A DNA stretch of 64,000 nt from Maratus speciosus (lineage: Eukaryota > Arthropoda > Arachnida > Araneae > Salticidae): contig OZ010787.1 of the NCBI GenBank assembly GCA_963932465.1, forward strand, positions 16,418,926-16,482,925, in the 5' to 3' direction. The notes under the pieces are model-generated. The model worked only from the letters and a program-made list of their open reading frames with translations, was not told the DNA's origin and ran no database searches. Below, in pieces: positions 23,595-35,420 of the stretch. Each line of letters begins with the position of its first letter. Position 1 is the stretch's first letter. A program made the position numbers and the translations under genes.

Positions 23595-25145
23595 CACTGC
23601 TCAAAAAAAAATTAGGGGAGCAAGCGAAAAAGTGAAGAGAACAGTGCAAGACAGCCATGTATGGGCATAAAATGGATAGTGGACATGTATCAATGCGCAA
23701 TACAGAAAAAAGGACGCAAAAAATTTGTAAGGGAGCTTTTTTTCTTTGAAAAGGTGGAAAGAACATAAAAAGATAGTTTACGGCAACAATTTGGCTACAT
23801 GTAAATGATAAAAAAAGCATTGTTTAGAAATGATGCAAGGTTTTTAATATGGCATTTGGTTTCTTCGAACAGCTAAGACTGCTGCACACGTGTTTTCCAT
23901 GGATGCGATGAGGTTATCGATAAGGCTTGGATGGGAATTACTCTTCCGCTGCTCAAGTATTGCAATCTCCAAGTCCCGGACAGTAAAAGGAGGCCTTCGT
24001 CTCGCAGCAAGGCATCATCCGAGTATGTCCCAAGCATACTCGATCGGATTTAGGTCAGGAAAGTATGCTGGTCATTCCATACGCTGTATAGTTTTAGCTT
24101 CAAGCATGTTTTCCACAAGACGAACTGTATGAAGCCTGGCATTATCATGCATGGAAAAAAAGAAATCACTAATTTCTGCAACATAAAATACGACATCAGG
24201 TCTCAGTATCTCGTTTGTATAACTTCGGATCGTCAAATTGCCATTCCGAATGATATGTAGGCCCGTACGTCCACCTATGCTGATTCCAGACCATAGCATC
24301 AACCCACCTCGTCTGTAATGTGATCTTTCACGAACGAATGTGGGATTATTTTGAGAGCCTCTTTCTCTCCATGCCAAAACACAGAAAATGTCACATCCAG
24401 ACTGAATCGGGACTCGTCTGTAAACAAAATTTGACTCCAGCAACGTTGCCTTTAAACTCTATGTTCAGTTGCCCACCTTCTTTGGGCCGCAGAATTGCTT
24501 TAGATCAACGGAATACAGACCACTGGCTTACGTGCATACAGGCTACCCTTATGAAGCCTATTTCGGACTGTTTGGATGGACACCCTTCATCCTGTGGCCA
24601 AGAACAACTGTGTTTGCAGCAGAGTAGCATTGCCCGTTCCGTCTCGACGATCTGTTAACAGGATATATCGGTCATTATTTTCTGTGGTAACACATGGCTG
24701 ACCTTGCCCTTGTCGATGTCTAACATTCCGTGTGCCTTGGAATCGATTCCACAGCCTTGCATGACACTTCTTGCGACTCCAACCGCGTCCGCTACACTTC
24801 GTTGTGTTTCCACCAAATTCGACTGTCCCGATAACACGCCAAACCATGGATTCCGTTAAATCATATTGTTGTGACATTTTCAAGTCACCTTTTCTCAAAC
24901 ACAAGCTGAGCAATTGAATTTTACAACTGAGACAGTGAAACAGACGTTTCTGCAAAATCCCGATTTCTGCACTTATCTCCTTTTTCTAGTTTTTGACGTC
25001 ATAAACTTTAATTTGCATGTGATTTTTTTTATCTGTTTTCTACTACCCTTTAAATTATGGATGTTTTATTTTACGTTACTTATCAGTGTAAATATTTGCG
25101 TAATTTTGTGAAAACCATGTGCTCCCCTAATTGTTTTGAGCAGTG
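23595..25145 (-). mobile_element. 1.55-kb Tc1-like transposon
   Basis: TA flanks (23593-23594 and 25146-25147) bracket inverted ends CACTGCTCAAAA...ATTAGGGGAGCA (about 26 bp). A decayed transposase gene runs on the minus strand between them. The length is typical for Tc1 elements. Confidence 0.93.
23844..24877 (-). pseudogene. Tc1-like transposase, full length but frameshifted
   Basis: The minus-strand ATG at 24877 gives MSQQYDLTESMVWRVIGTVE, and the stop at 23844-23846 closes ...CAAVLAVRRNQMPY. This is about 344 codons, the usual Tc1 length. Landmarks in order, in different frames, are: helix-turn-helix region; FTDESRFSL (near 24405-24430), first catalytic Asp; WRERGSQNNPTFVRERS; YRRGGLMLWSGISIGGRTGL; LHIIRNGNLT; EILRPDVV; MHDNARLHTVRLVENMLEA (second Asp in HDNARLH, usual QDNARPH); IQRMEW, then PDLNPIE-like sequence with the catalytic Glu. 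Several frameshifts break it, so it is dead. Confidence 0.92.
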
Positions 25146-25198
25146 TATATCCATAATATCTAAGTTGAATTTTGTTATCTTGTTTTTATATTTAAAAA

Positions 25199-25375
25199 AT
25201 ATTAAACAAATATATTTATATATATATTAAACAAATTAATTTAATATATATATTTATATATATATTAAACAAATTAATTTAATATATATATTTATATATA
25301 TATTAAACAAATTAATTTAATATATATATTTATATATATATTAAATTATATATATATTAAACAAATTATTGTACG
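25199..25375. repeat. AT-rich ~38-bp tandem repeat
   Basis: Three to four near-perfect copies of a unit containing TTAAACAAATTAATTTAATA followed by TATATATTTATATATATA, ending with a partial unit. It lies just outside the Tc1 element at 23595-25145. Confidence 0.9.
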
Positions 25376-25812
25376 CGCACACATCTTACGTACCATCCTA
25401 GCGATTTATGACCAGAACAGGAAAATTCATTGTTTGCTGGAATGCTTCTAGGTGGTTACAGTATGTCCATTTTACAAATGACAAAAATTTTCGTGTAAAA
25501 AGCTATAGAATTGTCACAAAGTATTAAGGGGGTGTGGGTCTTTTAAGTTTTCAAAACATTTGATTTTTCGAAAAAGCAATACACAAAAGAGCAGTATTTT
25601 CTGAATATTTTAAAAGAAACCGCACAAAGGAATTCCTAATTACGCTAACTGTGATTAAACATGTGTCAGGTGTTCTCTATGTAAACAAAAAAATATTTTA
25701 AACGCGATATTGGTCTTAATATTCAAATATATATTTTTTTGTTTGAAAAGTATTCAGGGTTTTCTTTTGACAAATCCTGTCAATCGGAACCCGACACGAG
25801 AGAGTCTAAACC

Positions 25813-25979
25813 CAGGGATGCAAGCGCTGCGCCACAAATGGCTGATTTTCACCACTAAATTTTTATAGTATTCTTCAGTTTATTAAATCTCAGAAATTCT
25901 GTCGGTAAATAAGTTGAGGAATACTCTAAAAATTTATTGGTAATAATCAGCCATTTGTGGCGCAGTGCTTGCATCCCTG
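25813..25979. mobile_element. 167-bp hAT-type MITE
   Basis: Ends CAGGGATGCAAGCGCTGCG and, inverted, CAGGGATGCAAGCACTGCG continue as ~70-bp inverted repeats (CACAAATGGCTGATT shared). Direct repeats CTAAACC flank it (25806-25812 and 25980-25986), 7 bp and probably the remains of an 8-bp duplication. The element would fold almost completely into a hairpin. Confidence 0.85.
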
Positions 25980-25986
25980 CTAAACC

Positions 25987-27101
25987 GAAGCCGAAACAAT
26001 TTAAAGTCAACCCGATCGCTCAAGAACTTCGGATCGGGTCGGGTTCGGGTTAAAGCAGGTTATTCCACCAATTCAGTACTCTACTAGGATCGAACCTAAA
26101 ACTGAAAATGTGCCTAGTTAAAAGTTTCAAATTAGTTAGTTTTCAAGATAAAACTAAATAAAAAATATTAATCTCATTAATAGAAGATTAAAAAGTTTGA
26201 ATTAAACCATTAAACGTTTTTTTACATTAACTATCATCCTTTTATAGTTCTTAAAAATCAGAAAAAGAAATTTAAACACAATGGATTATAAAGATTAAAT
26301 GAATCAAGCGGTACAGAAATGTAAATATTTTGTCCTAGTAAAAAAATCTGTTGGATTTTCGTGTTTCTCTGTTGTTATGATCTTTGCGTTCCAATTTTAA
26401 TTAAGCATAAAGTAAATTTCGTTGAGTAAATCATGCTAATATAATCTCTCTGAAACTCATTTAATTGAAATTTCTCTGTTGTCGTAAAGTTTTAATCCTT
26501 ATTAAGTATAATCTTCCATATGATAATTCTAATACTAACAGTACGTCGCGAAAGTGAATTATTCATCGAAATGAAATAAAGAATTTCTAATCTATTCAAA
26601 TACTCCTCTAAGATTAGAATAAAATTTCATATTCACAGCATTTGGAAGACTATTTTTATAAGAATTCTTTGAATTAAAGTTTCCTTAATTTTCTAATCCT
26701 TTTGAGTGGCAGTTAAAACAAAAATGCCGCAGAAGGAAGATTTTAAACTTCACTATTTCATCATTATCAATGAAATAATATGGAAATTCTACTATTCCAC
26801 TATTTACTTAATCTTTCTCTGACAGAATTTCAATCAGAAAAAGAACTTATGTTTTTATGTTAATGTAAAATTACAACTTCTTTTTTGTCAGAAATAGAAA
26901 AGTAACGGGAGTGTTTCTTTTCCAATAATAAATGTAAGATAATTTGAAAATGAAGTGTGTTGAATTTGAACGTGTGTAAAACGCAAAAACGAAAATCCTG
27001 TGTTTACTAAGAAGAGTTTAACTGCGAATACGCGATAATTTTTACTTTCTTCTTACTATAATAGAAGAAAGTACACTGTTAAAAATCTGTAGCTTTTGCT
27101 G
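25987..27101. other. Unassigned stretch
   Basis: A patch near 26020-26060 is rich in CGGGT repeats (GGATCGGGTCGGGTTCGGGT). Nothing else is recognised. No ORF or transposon end is supported. Confidence 0.65.
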
Positions 27102-27206
27102 CATAGTCACTCCACCGCTTTTATAGAAAACAATTACTTGATATCATATGGATCATTCTCATTGGTCAGAATGGAGATATACTATAAAAGCGGTGAAGTG
27201 ACTATG
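27102..27206. mobile_element. 105-bp inverted-repeat MITE
   Basis: The 25-bp arms at 27102-27126 and 27182-27206 are inverted copies with one mismatch (core CACCGCTTTTATAG). The spacer is 55 bp. No clear target-site duplication is visible, and it may be the core of a larger element. Confidence 0.75.
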
Positions 27207-27343
27207 TTGATCGGTCATCCCGCCAATTTCACAGAGATAGCGCCATCTGTGTTTTTTTACGAGCGGCAGTCCTGAAACTTCTTGAATGCACTGTGTACAA
27301 CAGCACAACAGCTTGGTCTATGGCTATTCCGTCCCAAAAATCG

Positions 27344-27645
27344 CACAAAAATCACTATCACAGCACCCCGGTTTGGAGCAATATCACAATTTTCAACTGG
27401 GACCTGACGTCCATAGTCAAAAACATATATATATGAAGTTTGGTTCAATTCTATGCTCAACTTTGTACACTTTTCGATTACGAAAGAATGAAAAATGCCA
27501 CAAAAATCCCTATTACAGCGCCCCCTTCCAACGGAATATTTTCAAATCCAATTGGGACAAGCTGGTCATAGCCAAAAACATATTTATGATATTTGGTCGA
27601 ATTTTATGCATAACTTCATACACTTTTCATACACCTTCAGCCACG
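27344..27645. repeat. Two-copy ~155-bp imperfect tandem repeat
   Basis: Units at 27344-27498 and 27499-about 27645 share CACAAAAATC, CAGC(A/G)CCCC, AATTTTC or ATTTTCAAAT, GTC(C)ATAG(T/C)C, AAAAACATAT, GGT(T/C)(C/G)AAT and ACACTTTTC. They are divergent. The 143-codon ORF spanning them is considered chance. Confidence 0.7.
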
Positions 27646-27739
27646 CGTATCAAGGGATTGCATTATTTTCAGTGTACTTCAGACTTGATAGTGTTCATTT
27701 CCGTAAAGCGTGTGTGAGGGACATCGTCATCGAAAAAAA

Positions 27740-28360
27740 ATGGAACAACGAAGGAACATCAAGTCTTGTGTTAAATTAGGAAATTTGGCCACAGAAACGT
27801 TTCAAATGATAAAATCAGGGTATGGTGAACTATGCTGTAAGTCGTTCACGAGTATTTGAATGGTTTTCGAGGTTTCAAGCTGGAAAGAGTCAACCGAAGA
27901 CGATAATTACCTTTTTTGTCAGAAGACATCATTCATTGAGAATTTCGCCGCCAAGGTTTCATTGTGTTTGATGCATTCTTCAAAGATGCCTTGGATTGGC
28001 TTTTGAAACGATTGCGGCGTGTTAGGCCCGTTTCTCTATACAGAGAAAATGGGTGCATCTTGCACGACAATGCACCGGCTCACAAGTCTATCCTTCTGCA
28101 GCAGTTTTTGACGAGAAGGTGGATTGTGTGCATCAACCACCTACCCTACTCACCAGGTCTGTCGCCTCCACCCCGGATAACTTTTTATTACACAATTTGA
28201 TATTGAAGACGAAGGGGCAGCGGTTCGAGTCGATAAATTACATTAAAGTGGCTGTGACATCAGAACTCAATAGTGTTGAGTAGAGGCGTTCCTGAAAGCG
28301 TTTATGTGCCTGTACACTCGTTCCAAGCATTGTTTTGAATTGTTAAGAGACTACGTATAA
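27740..28360 (+). pseudogene. mariner transposase relic, internally deleted
   Basis: The ATG at 27740 gives MEQRRNIKSCVKLGNLATET, then FQMIKSGYGE, the characteristic mariner N-terminus. After a one-base frameshift, AVSRSRVFEWFSRFQAGK (first helix-turn-helix) follows. The sequence then jumps to the C-terminal half: NGCILHDNAPAHKS (near 28048-28090), which holds the second catalytic Asp, then LPYSPGLSPP, where the mariner third Asp (normally YSPDLAP) is replaced by Gly. AFLKAFMCLYTRSKHCFELL and DYV end at the stop 28358-28360. At 621 bp it is about 60% of the usual ~345 codons. The region with the first catalytic Asp is deleted. No terminal repeats were located. Confidence 0.9.
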
Positions 28361-28808
28361 ACTTTTGAATTGAATTAATATCAAATAAACTTAATAAACT
28401 TAATAATATAAACTTAATATCAAATGTAAGTATAATATAATAGGAGGTATAATATAATATAATAGGAGATAAAACAGAGAAGATGAGGGGGGGGGGGTCA
28501 TACTGAATCACTCAAGTGTCCAATCTAGATTTAACTTTAGACTTCGACTAGGTTTTATTTCGCGTTTTAACATGTATGAGATAGAAGAAAGTTTTGGAAT
28601 TCGCACATCCGAGTAGTTACCCAATAATTTTGTTATAGAGCAATTACAGCTTTCTAATACCATTACATTGAGCCCGATTAATATGTCATCGGAAAGTGAT
28701 TTGTTTTAGGTACCCCCGCCCCCCACACACACGCAGAGGTTTAAAACACCGTCACTTTTTTTATCCCTTTCGGGGACACGTAAGTGTGTTACTGTAATCT
28801 TGAACTCC
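28361..28808. other. Unassigned stretch with AT-rich and G-run segments
   Basis: It contains short TATAATATAATAGGAG repeats near 28430-28470, a G-run at 28488-28497, and a CCCCCCACACACAC patch near 28720. Nothing functional is recognised. Confidence 0.65.
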
Positions 28809-29390
28809 CACTAGAATTTTCGAAAACTTTTATTTGAAAATTGAGAAATGCTGTTTTACAGGTTTTTGTTCATCAAAGTTATAAAACTCGTCAAAGTCAT
28901 AAAACTAAAAGTTTTCTCGTCTTTTCCGGTTGAAAAAGACATATACGTACACTGTAAAAAAAAGGGAGAAATCGGGTTTAAAAAATGCCAAATGAGAGTT
29001 AAATACTATACACTACGCATGGTGTAAACACTAAAATAAATGCTATGATAACCTGAAAATGGTTTATCGTTAGTCTTTCAAACAAAGTTTCGAAAACGAA
29101 CACCAGAATTTTCGAAAACTTATTTAAAAATTAAGAAATGCAATTTTACAGGTTTTTGATCATCAAAGTTATAAAACTCGTCAAAGTTATAGAACTAAAA
29201 GTTTTCTCGTCTTTTCCGGTTGAAAAAAAAAGTATACGTACGCTGTAAAAAAAAAGGGAGAATTCGGGTTTAAGAACTGCCAAGTGAGAGTTAAGTATAC
29301 ACTACGCATGGTGTAAACACCAAAAGAAATGCTATGATACCCTGAAAATGGTTTATCGTTAGTCTTTCAAAGTCTCGAAAACGAACACCA
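28809..29390. repeat. ~291-bp tandem duplication with CTGTAAAAAAAA motif
   Basis: Units at 28809-29100 and 29101-29390 are closely similar (TTTTCGAAAACTT, CTCGTCTTTTCCGGTTGAAAAA, CACTACGCATGGTGTAAACAC, GAAAATGGTTTATCGTTAG). Each unit contains a C(A/G)CTGTAAAAAAAAGGGAG motif (28950 and 29241). Confidence 0.9.
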
Positions 29391-30412
29391 GAGTTGGTGT
29401 AGTTTTCACGTTGTCAACAGTCTTATTCTGTTTGACAGCAGACGACAGCAGCCAAATAGATAAGAAATTTAATCGTTTCTAATAAGAATTTTAGTTGGAA
29501 AACATAAGGTAAGCAAAATAATTATTCTTCATAGATTTAAGAGAGAGGAATAAACAGTATGTGTATATAAAGTATTTGTATTTAAAGTATACATACGTGT
29601 TTGAGTATATAAGATATAGATAACTCAGGAAATTTTTTATGTTTCGCTTTCCTCCGTAAATCAGGTTTTCCGAGTAACAGTGTCTTAGCATTACTGCCAC
29701 TTTTAGTACTTTTTAAAATATATAATGATAAATCTCTGTTCACATATCAATAAGGATATTCTAAGATTCTTTTGGCGACTTTACTTGTTAATGTATTCCA
29801 ATATTTTAAAAATCCTTTAAACTAGGACATATCGGTTTGTTTACACATTCTGTCATTTTAATCCTGGGCTCTCAGAATACATTTAATAAAGTTCACTATG
29901 GGATTTCTCTGATTTTCACGTAAGTTATTAATATGAGAGTTATCTTGAGTATTAATGTGTGTTACACAGTAATATAGTGTATTTTGAATTTTTTAAATTT
30001 ATTTAATAAATTGTAAAACCCTCATGTTTGAGCCGGTACCTTATTTTGGCAGATTGTTTATCTCTGCAGTTCCGATTATTTCACTTGTTCTTAATCTGCC
30101 AGTCTAAAAATAATGGTGGTTGCACCACTCAATTTTTTGATAATGCAGTTTTGTTTATTTGGTAGCTTTCTTATATTATGCATCGTAATTTTTAAATAAA
30201 TTTATTTTGCTAATTTTATATTTAAATTATTCTCTTTTAAAAATTAGAACTTTCAAACTGAACTTACATTACAAAATTAACTTACATTATTAAAAAAAAC
30301 ATGAGACGTAAGATTTATTTACCATTGATCCAAGCATAAAGTTGAACTTGAAAGTGCGATTTTTGTTTAAAAGTAATATAGGCTTCCAAAAAGATACTAC
30401 GTGTACAATTTA

Positions 30413-30861
30413 CCGGATGTCCCAAAAATAACCGATGATTTTGAAATTCAATAACTTGCAAACGGTGACAGATATTAAAAAATCTTTGCAGGAGGGTTAT
30501 GTAAGATGTCAGGAATTTTTATGCTGCGATTCCCAGTTTTAGTTACAAATAGCATCGATAGATGGCGATGCAAGCAATAGGCGCTAAATCCAGTCTCGAT
30601 TTTTCGGCCTTTCTCTTCTGCCATGCGAAAAAAGTAGATTAAAATGTTTTGAATGGATCCCGGAATACCAAAAATCGGGTCTGGAAATAGCACTTATTTC
30701 TCGCAGCGCCATCTATTTTTTGAAATTCGAACTAAAATCAAGAATCACAGTAAAAGAACTCTTGACATCATACATAACCCTCCTGCAAGAATTTTTTAAT
30801 ATCTGTCACCATTTGCAAGTTATTGAATTTTAAAAACATCGGTCATTTTTGGGACACCCGG
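30413..30861. mobile_element. 449-bp mariner-type MITE (CCGGRTGTCCC family), intact copy
   Basis: TA flanks (30411-30412 and 30862-30863). Ends CCGGATGTCCCAAAAATAAC and, inverted, CCGGGTGTCCCAAAAATGAC. TIRs are about 135 bp. It is homologous to the split copy at 8085-13410. The 72-codon minus-strand ORF within it is not preserved in the other copy. Confidence 0.93.
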
Positions 30862-30863
30862 TA

Positions 30864-31929
30864 CATTAACAAATTTAATTTTAAAAAAAGCATTTTTGTT
30901 CTTTGAAGTACATCTGGTCAGTATAACAAATACTTAAAGCTTTGTGTGTTTTTATTTTTAGTTTAGTATGTCCTTGATAAAAGACATACTTTTTAAAAAA
31001 AATTTTAAGACGTGTAATTTAATTGAAAAACATTTTACGAATTTTTTCTGCATTTTTATACATTTCTCTACATTAAAAACTCAAATATTTAGAAATCGAT
31101 CAAACCAATATAATGAGATAATATTTTTGAAGGAAAAAATGAATGTTCCTGTCAGGCAAATGTTATTAAAATTGTACAATTTTAATGTAATTCAATTCAG
31201 AAGTAGTTAAGTATATTTATTGTTTTGTAAATAAAACTAGAAATTTTGATCTAAACATATCGTGATAGTTATAAGTAACTATAATTTTGCTATAGAATTA
31301 TAAAACGTGTGTCCATGACGTTTGCCTGTTCTCTAACAAAAAATATTTTCATCAAAAATTTTTTATTTGATGGGTTTTAGGAATTGGGCGCATTATTAAT
31401 AATGTGTGAAAACTTCATAATTTTTATTTTATTTTTTGAATGTTAGTACTGAAAGAGTTAAAACATGAGTTTGTTGTACCATCTATTGTTGCGATTCCTG
31501 GTAAAAAAAAAAATAATTTAAAATTATCATGAGTGACCATTTGATTACATTTAGTCCAAAAGCTCAGCACTTCCAGGGGGGAGGGGGAGGTGCTATAATT
31601 ATCTATCAGATACACCAAATAAGGGTTAATTTTAATGCTAAAAATATATTAAAAGTTTGACTATATCAAAATTTAGGGATTCTCTAGCTCCCCCCGCCAC
31701 TCCCCCCCTATGTAGTCAATCATAAGAATGACATATTTAAATATATTAATATATGAAATTTCATTGCTTACAACTAAAATGTTTAAAATATATGTTAATA
31801 AGTTATCTCATTTATATAGAAGTTTATCAAACGCTCTGCGAAAAACTCTTAATTTAAAATTATCGCTGTATTCGATTTAGAAAGTAATTTTTTGAATTAA
31901 TTTTTTTTATGTTGTTGTTAAAGCACACC
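30864..31929. other. AT-rich stretch, nothing recognised
   Basis: An 80-codon ORF at 30968-31210 has no motif and is K/F/N-rich, as expected from AT-rich DNA. G-rich (31576-31588) and C-rich (31690-31710) patches form a weak inverted pair. No feature is supported. Confidence 0.65.
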
Positions 31930-32098
31930 AAATCAGTGGTGATGTCATTTTACACCGAAAATGTTGGCAACTAAGTTGCCACCAGAAGTGGTGTTTGTTT
32001 ACACCAGTTAATTGCTGGTGTTTCATTACACCAATTTACTGATGGTGTTTTCTTACAACACTTTTGTTGTAAAATGACACCATTTTTTTTACAGTGTA

Positions 32099-33535
32099 CT
32101 ACTTAGATTTTGTGTGATGTGTTTAAGAAGTTTTTTAAGTGGTAAGTACCGATACTTAGATTTCCAATATAGCTTAATTGTCGTTTAGTTACGTCAAACA
32201 CTTTTGTTCGTATCTTTCTCAAAAACTAACGATTGTAGAGGTATGATCCTTTGGTCATATTTTGTGTACTCCGATAACTGCACTGTAGTGTTTATGAGGT
32301 CGTTCTGGGACATTGTGACATAGAAATTAAAAAATTATATGGATGGGTCAAATAATCTACAGATGAATTTAATAATTCGGATTATTAATAAATTATAAAA
32401 TATTTATCCGAAAAATCAATCATTCAAACTGATTATATTAAAGCCATTAGCACAAAATTTTGATTTTTTTTAAATCAAAGATTAAAAATACTAAATTCAA
32501 TAAAACTACGATAATCAAATTAATGAACAACAAGTGTTTAAGGGGTTAGAGCCCCACCTCACGCCTGTCAAAAAAAAAAAAAAAAAAAAAATTATTAAAT
32601 AACAGATGTTAAAGTCCTACAGTATCGGTGCATGTAATCGTATTTCGTCTTATAATCCACAAGATTGGGGTATCTGGAATTTACTTTGTAATACTAATAT
32701 AAAGAACAGAAAAACGCAAACTGGAAGATTCAGACATTAAACAAAATTAGTTCAAAATATAAATGCAACTTGCAGACCTGATATCGAGGTCCCTGAATTG
32801 CAGATTTATACGTTAGGAGTATAATTAATAAGTTTTATAATTATACGCTAGAAAATAATTAATAAGTGCTATAATTATAAGTGCCTCTTTATGTGCATTG
32901 TTTTTTCAGAAATGAATTATCAAACATTGAAGAAAAAAATAATAAAATTTGGGACAGTTAATGTGAATTAAAAAATTGTGTTCGTATAAATGAGGAGGGT
33001 TTAAGCACCATAAGACCCTTCCTTTTCTGGGACATACTGTATACATATATGTACATGTATAAGTTTACTTCTCATATCAAATAAGTTTTTTTAATGCAGT
33101 TTAATAATGCATCCATATAATAAAATTGGTGTTTCATACGATTCACTATTGTTATCACTGACAAAAAAAAAAAAAAAAAAAAAAAAAATGTTGCTCATAT
33201 TCTCTACTCAAAAGCATTGATCAATTTGGAGAAACTTATTCTTCCTAGTTGTACTTCCGCACTCTCTCCGGCTCATAATAAAAGAACCCTTATAAGAGTT
33301 AGAGTTTCTAGCATTTATTATTCCTTTTATTTGGAAAAGTAACAGCCATTCTCAATATATTCTTTGAAGTAGAAGAATGAAATTGTATTGGAAAATAAGT
33401 AGTGTAGTCCGTATTCCGATTGGTAAAGTATAGATGCGAAAATATCTGCACTTTTTATAATTTCATACTTTTTTTGCAATTCTTACATTTCGATGTAACT
33501 TAAAGTAAATAAAGAAACAAAGTTTTTCTTTTATT
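32099..33535. other. Unassigned AT-rich stretch with two A-runs
   Basis: It contains A-runs at 32570-32591 and 33163-33188. The first follows GGGGTTAGAGCCCCACC, a short hairpin-forming sequence. No ORF or transposon end is supported. Confidence 0.7.
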
Positions 33536-33982
33536 CATTTTAGGTAAGATTTCGTAATAAATTCTACCTATTACATTCTCACCTATGTTGGAATTTCTGA
33601 AACATTTTTGCAGATCTACGCCGATCATGACCCTTATAACCCAAAACCACAACCAGTTCAAAACTTTATATATATCACTTTTTATGGGCAAAATAACTTC
33701 CCTTATTCTGCAAATATCTCTTCCAAACCGATACATAAAATCAAGGGGCAGAAAATCTCGATCAAGTTCGTTAATGGGCAACATCGGACCAAGGGGGTGG
33801 AAATAGGGACGGGTTTTGTGAAAACAGATAAAATCCCATAACTTCATTGTAATACATATAAAATTTGTTTAAAGTTATTATTACTTCTAGTAAAAGGGCC
33901 AAAAATTTATGTATCACATATTTTTGATAAAATTAAAAATGGGCTCAATGGGCGAAAAGAACAGGGTTTTAGGGAGAAACAA

Positions 33983-34720
33983 ATTCATAACTTCGTCAAT
34001 TCTAAAGATATCAAATTCACTCAAACTTATTATAAATCTCCTTAATACTATCTACAACTTTTATATTGACAAATTTTTGATAGGATCAACTTTTACTGCA
34101 AAAAAAAATTTTTTTTAATGGTGGGGAGAGGGGGGGGGGGTTGAATTGAAGGAGAAAAAAATTCATAACTTCGTCAATTCATAAGATATCCAATCCGCTT
34201 ACATTTATTATACGCTTTCTTAATATCGCTCACCCGCAAGAAAAGTGGCGCATCTCGGCAAAAGTAAGTTTCACAGGAGAGGCAAAAGAAAATTTGTATA
34301 ATTTTACTGTAACATGAAATTACGGCACTTAGCACGGCAATTAGCACGCAGGAATATAAATGTGCATAAAAGCGTAAAACGCTTAAGAATGAAGACGTAG
34401 GATCAGGTTTGGAAGGGTTGGGTAATTTTACCTCCACACACAATCCTCCCCTCTTCTGTTGTCACAAATGGACATATAGGGTAACAAAATGAATTTCCGT
34501 TTAATTACACTTATGAAACATTTTGCGTAGCAAGACGCACCTATGACAGGCCTATTAGTGGAATAAAACACAAAATGAATTTTTGCGAGATGTGTCACTT
34601 TTCTTGTGGGAGAGCGATATTATCTACAACTTTCAAATTCACACGTATTTGATAGGACGAATTCTTACAGCAAAAACAAATTAAACAAAAATAGGGGCTG
34701 GCGAAAACAATTATCGTATT
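33983..34720. repeat. ~178-bp tandem repeat, second unit interrupted
   Basis: ATTCATAACTTCGTCAATTC starts unit 1 (33983) and unit 2 (34161). Unit 1 continues CTTAATACTATCTACAAC, TTTGATAGGA and ACTGCAAAAA. Unit 2 continues to TTAATA, is interrupted by the MITE at 34226-34617, then resumes TATCTACAACTTTC and TTTGATAGGAC. A weak earlier relative (CCATAACTTCATTG) is at 33837. Confidence 0.8.
34226..34617. mobile_element. 392-bp TA-flanked MITE
   Basis: Ends TCGCTCACCCGCAAGAAAAG (34226) and, inverted from 34617, TCGCTCTCCCACAAGAAAAG, continuing as ~40-bp TIRs. TA duplications are at 34224-34225 and 34618-34619. The upstream tandem unit (TTAATACTATCTACAAC near 34043-34060) is the paralogous empty site. 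Non-coding; Tc1/mariner-type by its TA duplication. Confidence 0.88.
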
Positions 34721-35068
34721 AAGGGTGTACTCTAATCCAAACTGCTTATTTTCTGACTCATTTTTAAATTCATTTTTGCTCTCAAACACATCGAATTGGC
34801 AGGTTCTCTTATTCAGAAACTATATAACGTGCCGTATTGGTCGATTTTTTGATAAAGGTAGAATATATTTCAAAAAATGCAGTCAGACTGGGCATTTTGA
34901 ACCGAATTTCCCGAAGCGATTTTGCTGGAAACGAAAAAAATGGTCGCACTAAGAAAATAATTGTTTGTAAATCAGGTTCTAATTAATTGAACGAAAAATA
35001 AATACACAGGTCGCTTATAAATCTCTTCAAAAAATCACGTCAGTAAGCTTATGTCAAAGTCTAAGTTG

Positions 35069-35420
35069 AATCTGAAGTTTGATGAAAATTCGTGCATTAG
35101 TTTTCGAGATAGAGCTATTACGCAAATCGTAAACAATTCTGCTTAGGAGCGCACAGCTGTTGGGCGATTTACACCAAAACCTAATCAGCACCAATTCATA
35201 CCAAGTAGGTACTAACTGAATCTGAAGTTTGATGAAAATCCGAGCACGAGTTCTTGAAATAGAGCTATTGCGGAAATCGTGAAAAATGCAACATAGTAGC
35301 TTCACCTGCTAGGTGATTTATACCAAAAACTAATAAGCCCCAATTTATATTAGGGACTAAATGAATATAAAATTTTATTAAATTCCGTGCATTAGTTTTG
35401 AGATAGAGCGCCCACAAAAT
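35069..35420. repeat. Three-copy ~147-bp tandem repeat
   Basis: Units begin near 35069, 35219 and 35364 with AATCTGAAGTTTGATGAAAAT or a diverged form. They share GTGCATTAGTTTTCGAGATAGAGC and TAGGTGATTTATACCAAAAAC-type blocks. The third unit is partial and the most diverged. Confidence 0.85.

Larger units (their letters stand above)
28950..32096. mobile_element. Candidate inverted-end element (CACTGTAAAAAAAA ends)
   Basis: CACTGTAAAAAAAAGG at 28950 (after TA) and CCATTTTTTTTACAGTG ending at 32096 (before TA) are inverted. Both subterminal regions carry inverted ACACC/GGTGT motifs, most densely at 31930-32090. The left end is also duplicated in tandem, so the true border could be 28950 or 29241. 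The ~3.1-kb interior is mostly unrecognised and includes the mariner MITE at 30413-30861. Pairing of the two ends is an inference. Confidence 0.35.

Noticed and set aside
27286..27717. 143-codon ORF
   Set aside because: It spans a two-copy tandem repeat, and the two units are read in different frames, so no protein repeat is conserved.
31930..32098. Regulatory array of ACACC/GGTGT boxes
   Set aside because: The motifs are alternately inverted and lie next to a transposon-like end (TTTTTTACAGTG), so a subterminal repeat is the simpler reading.
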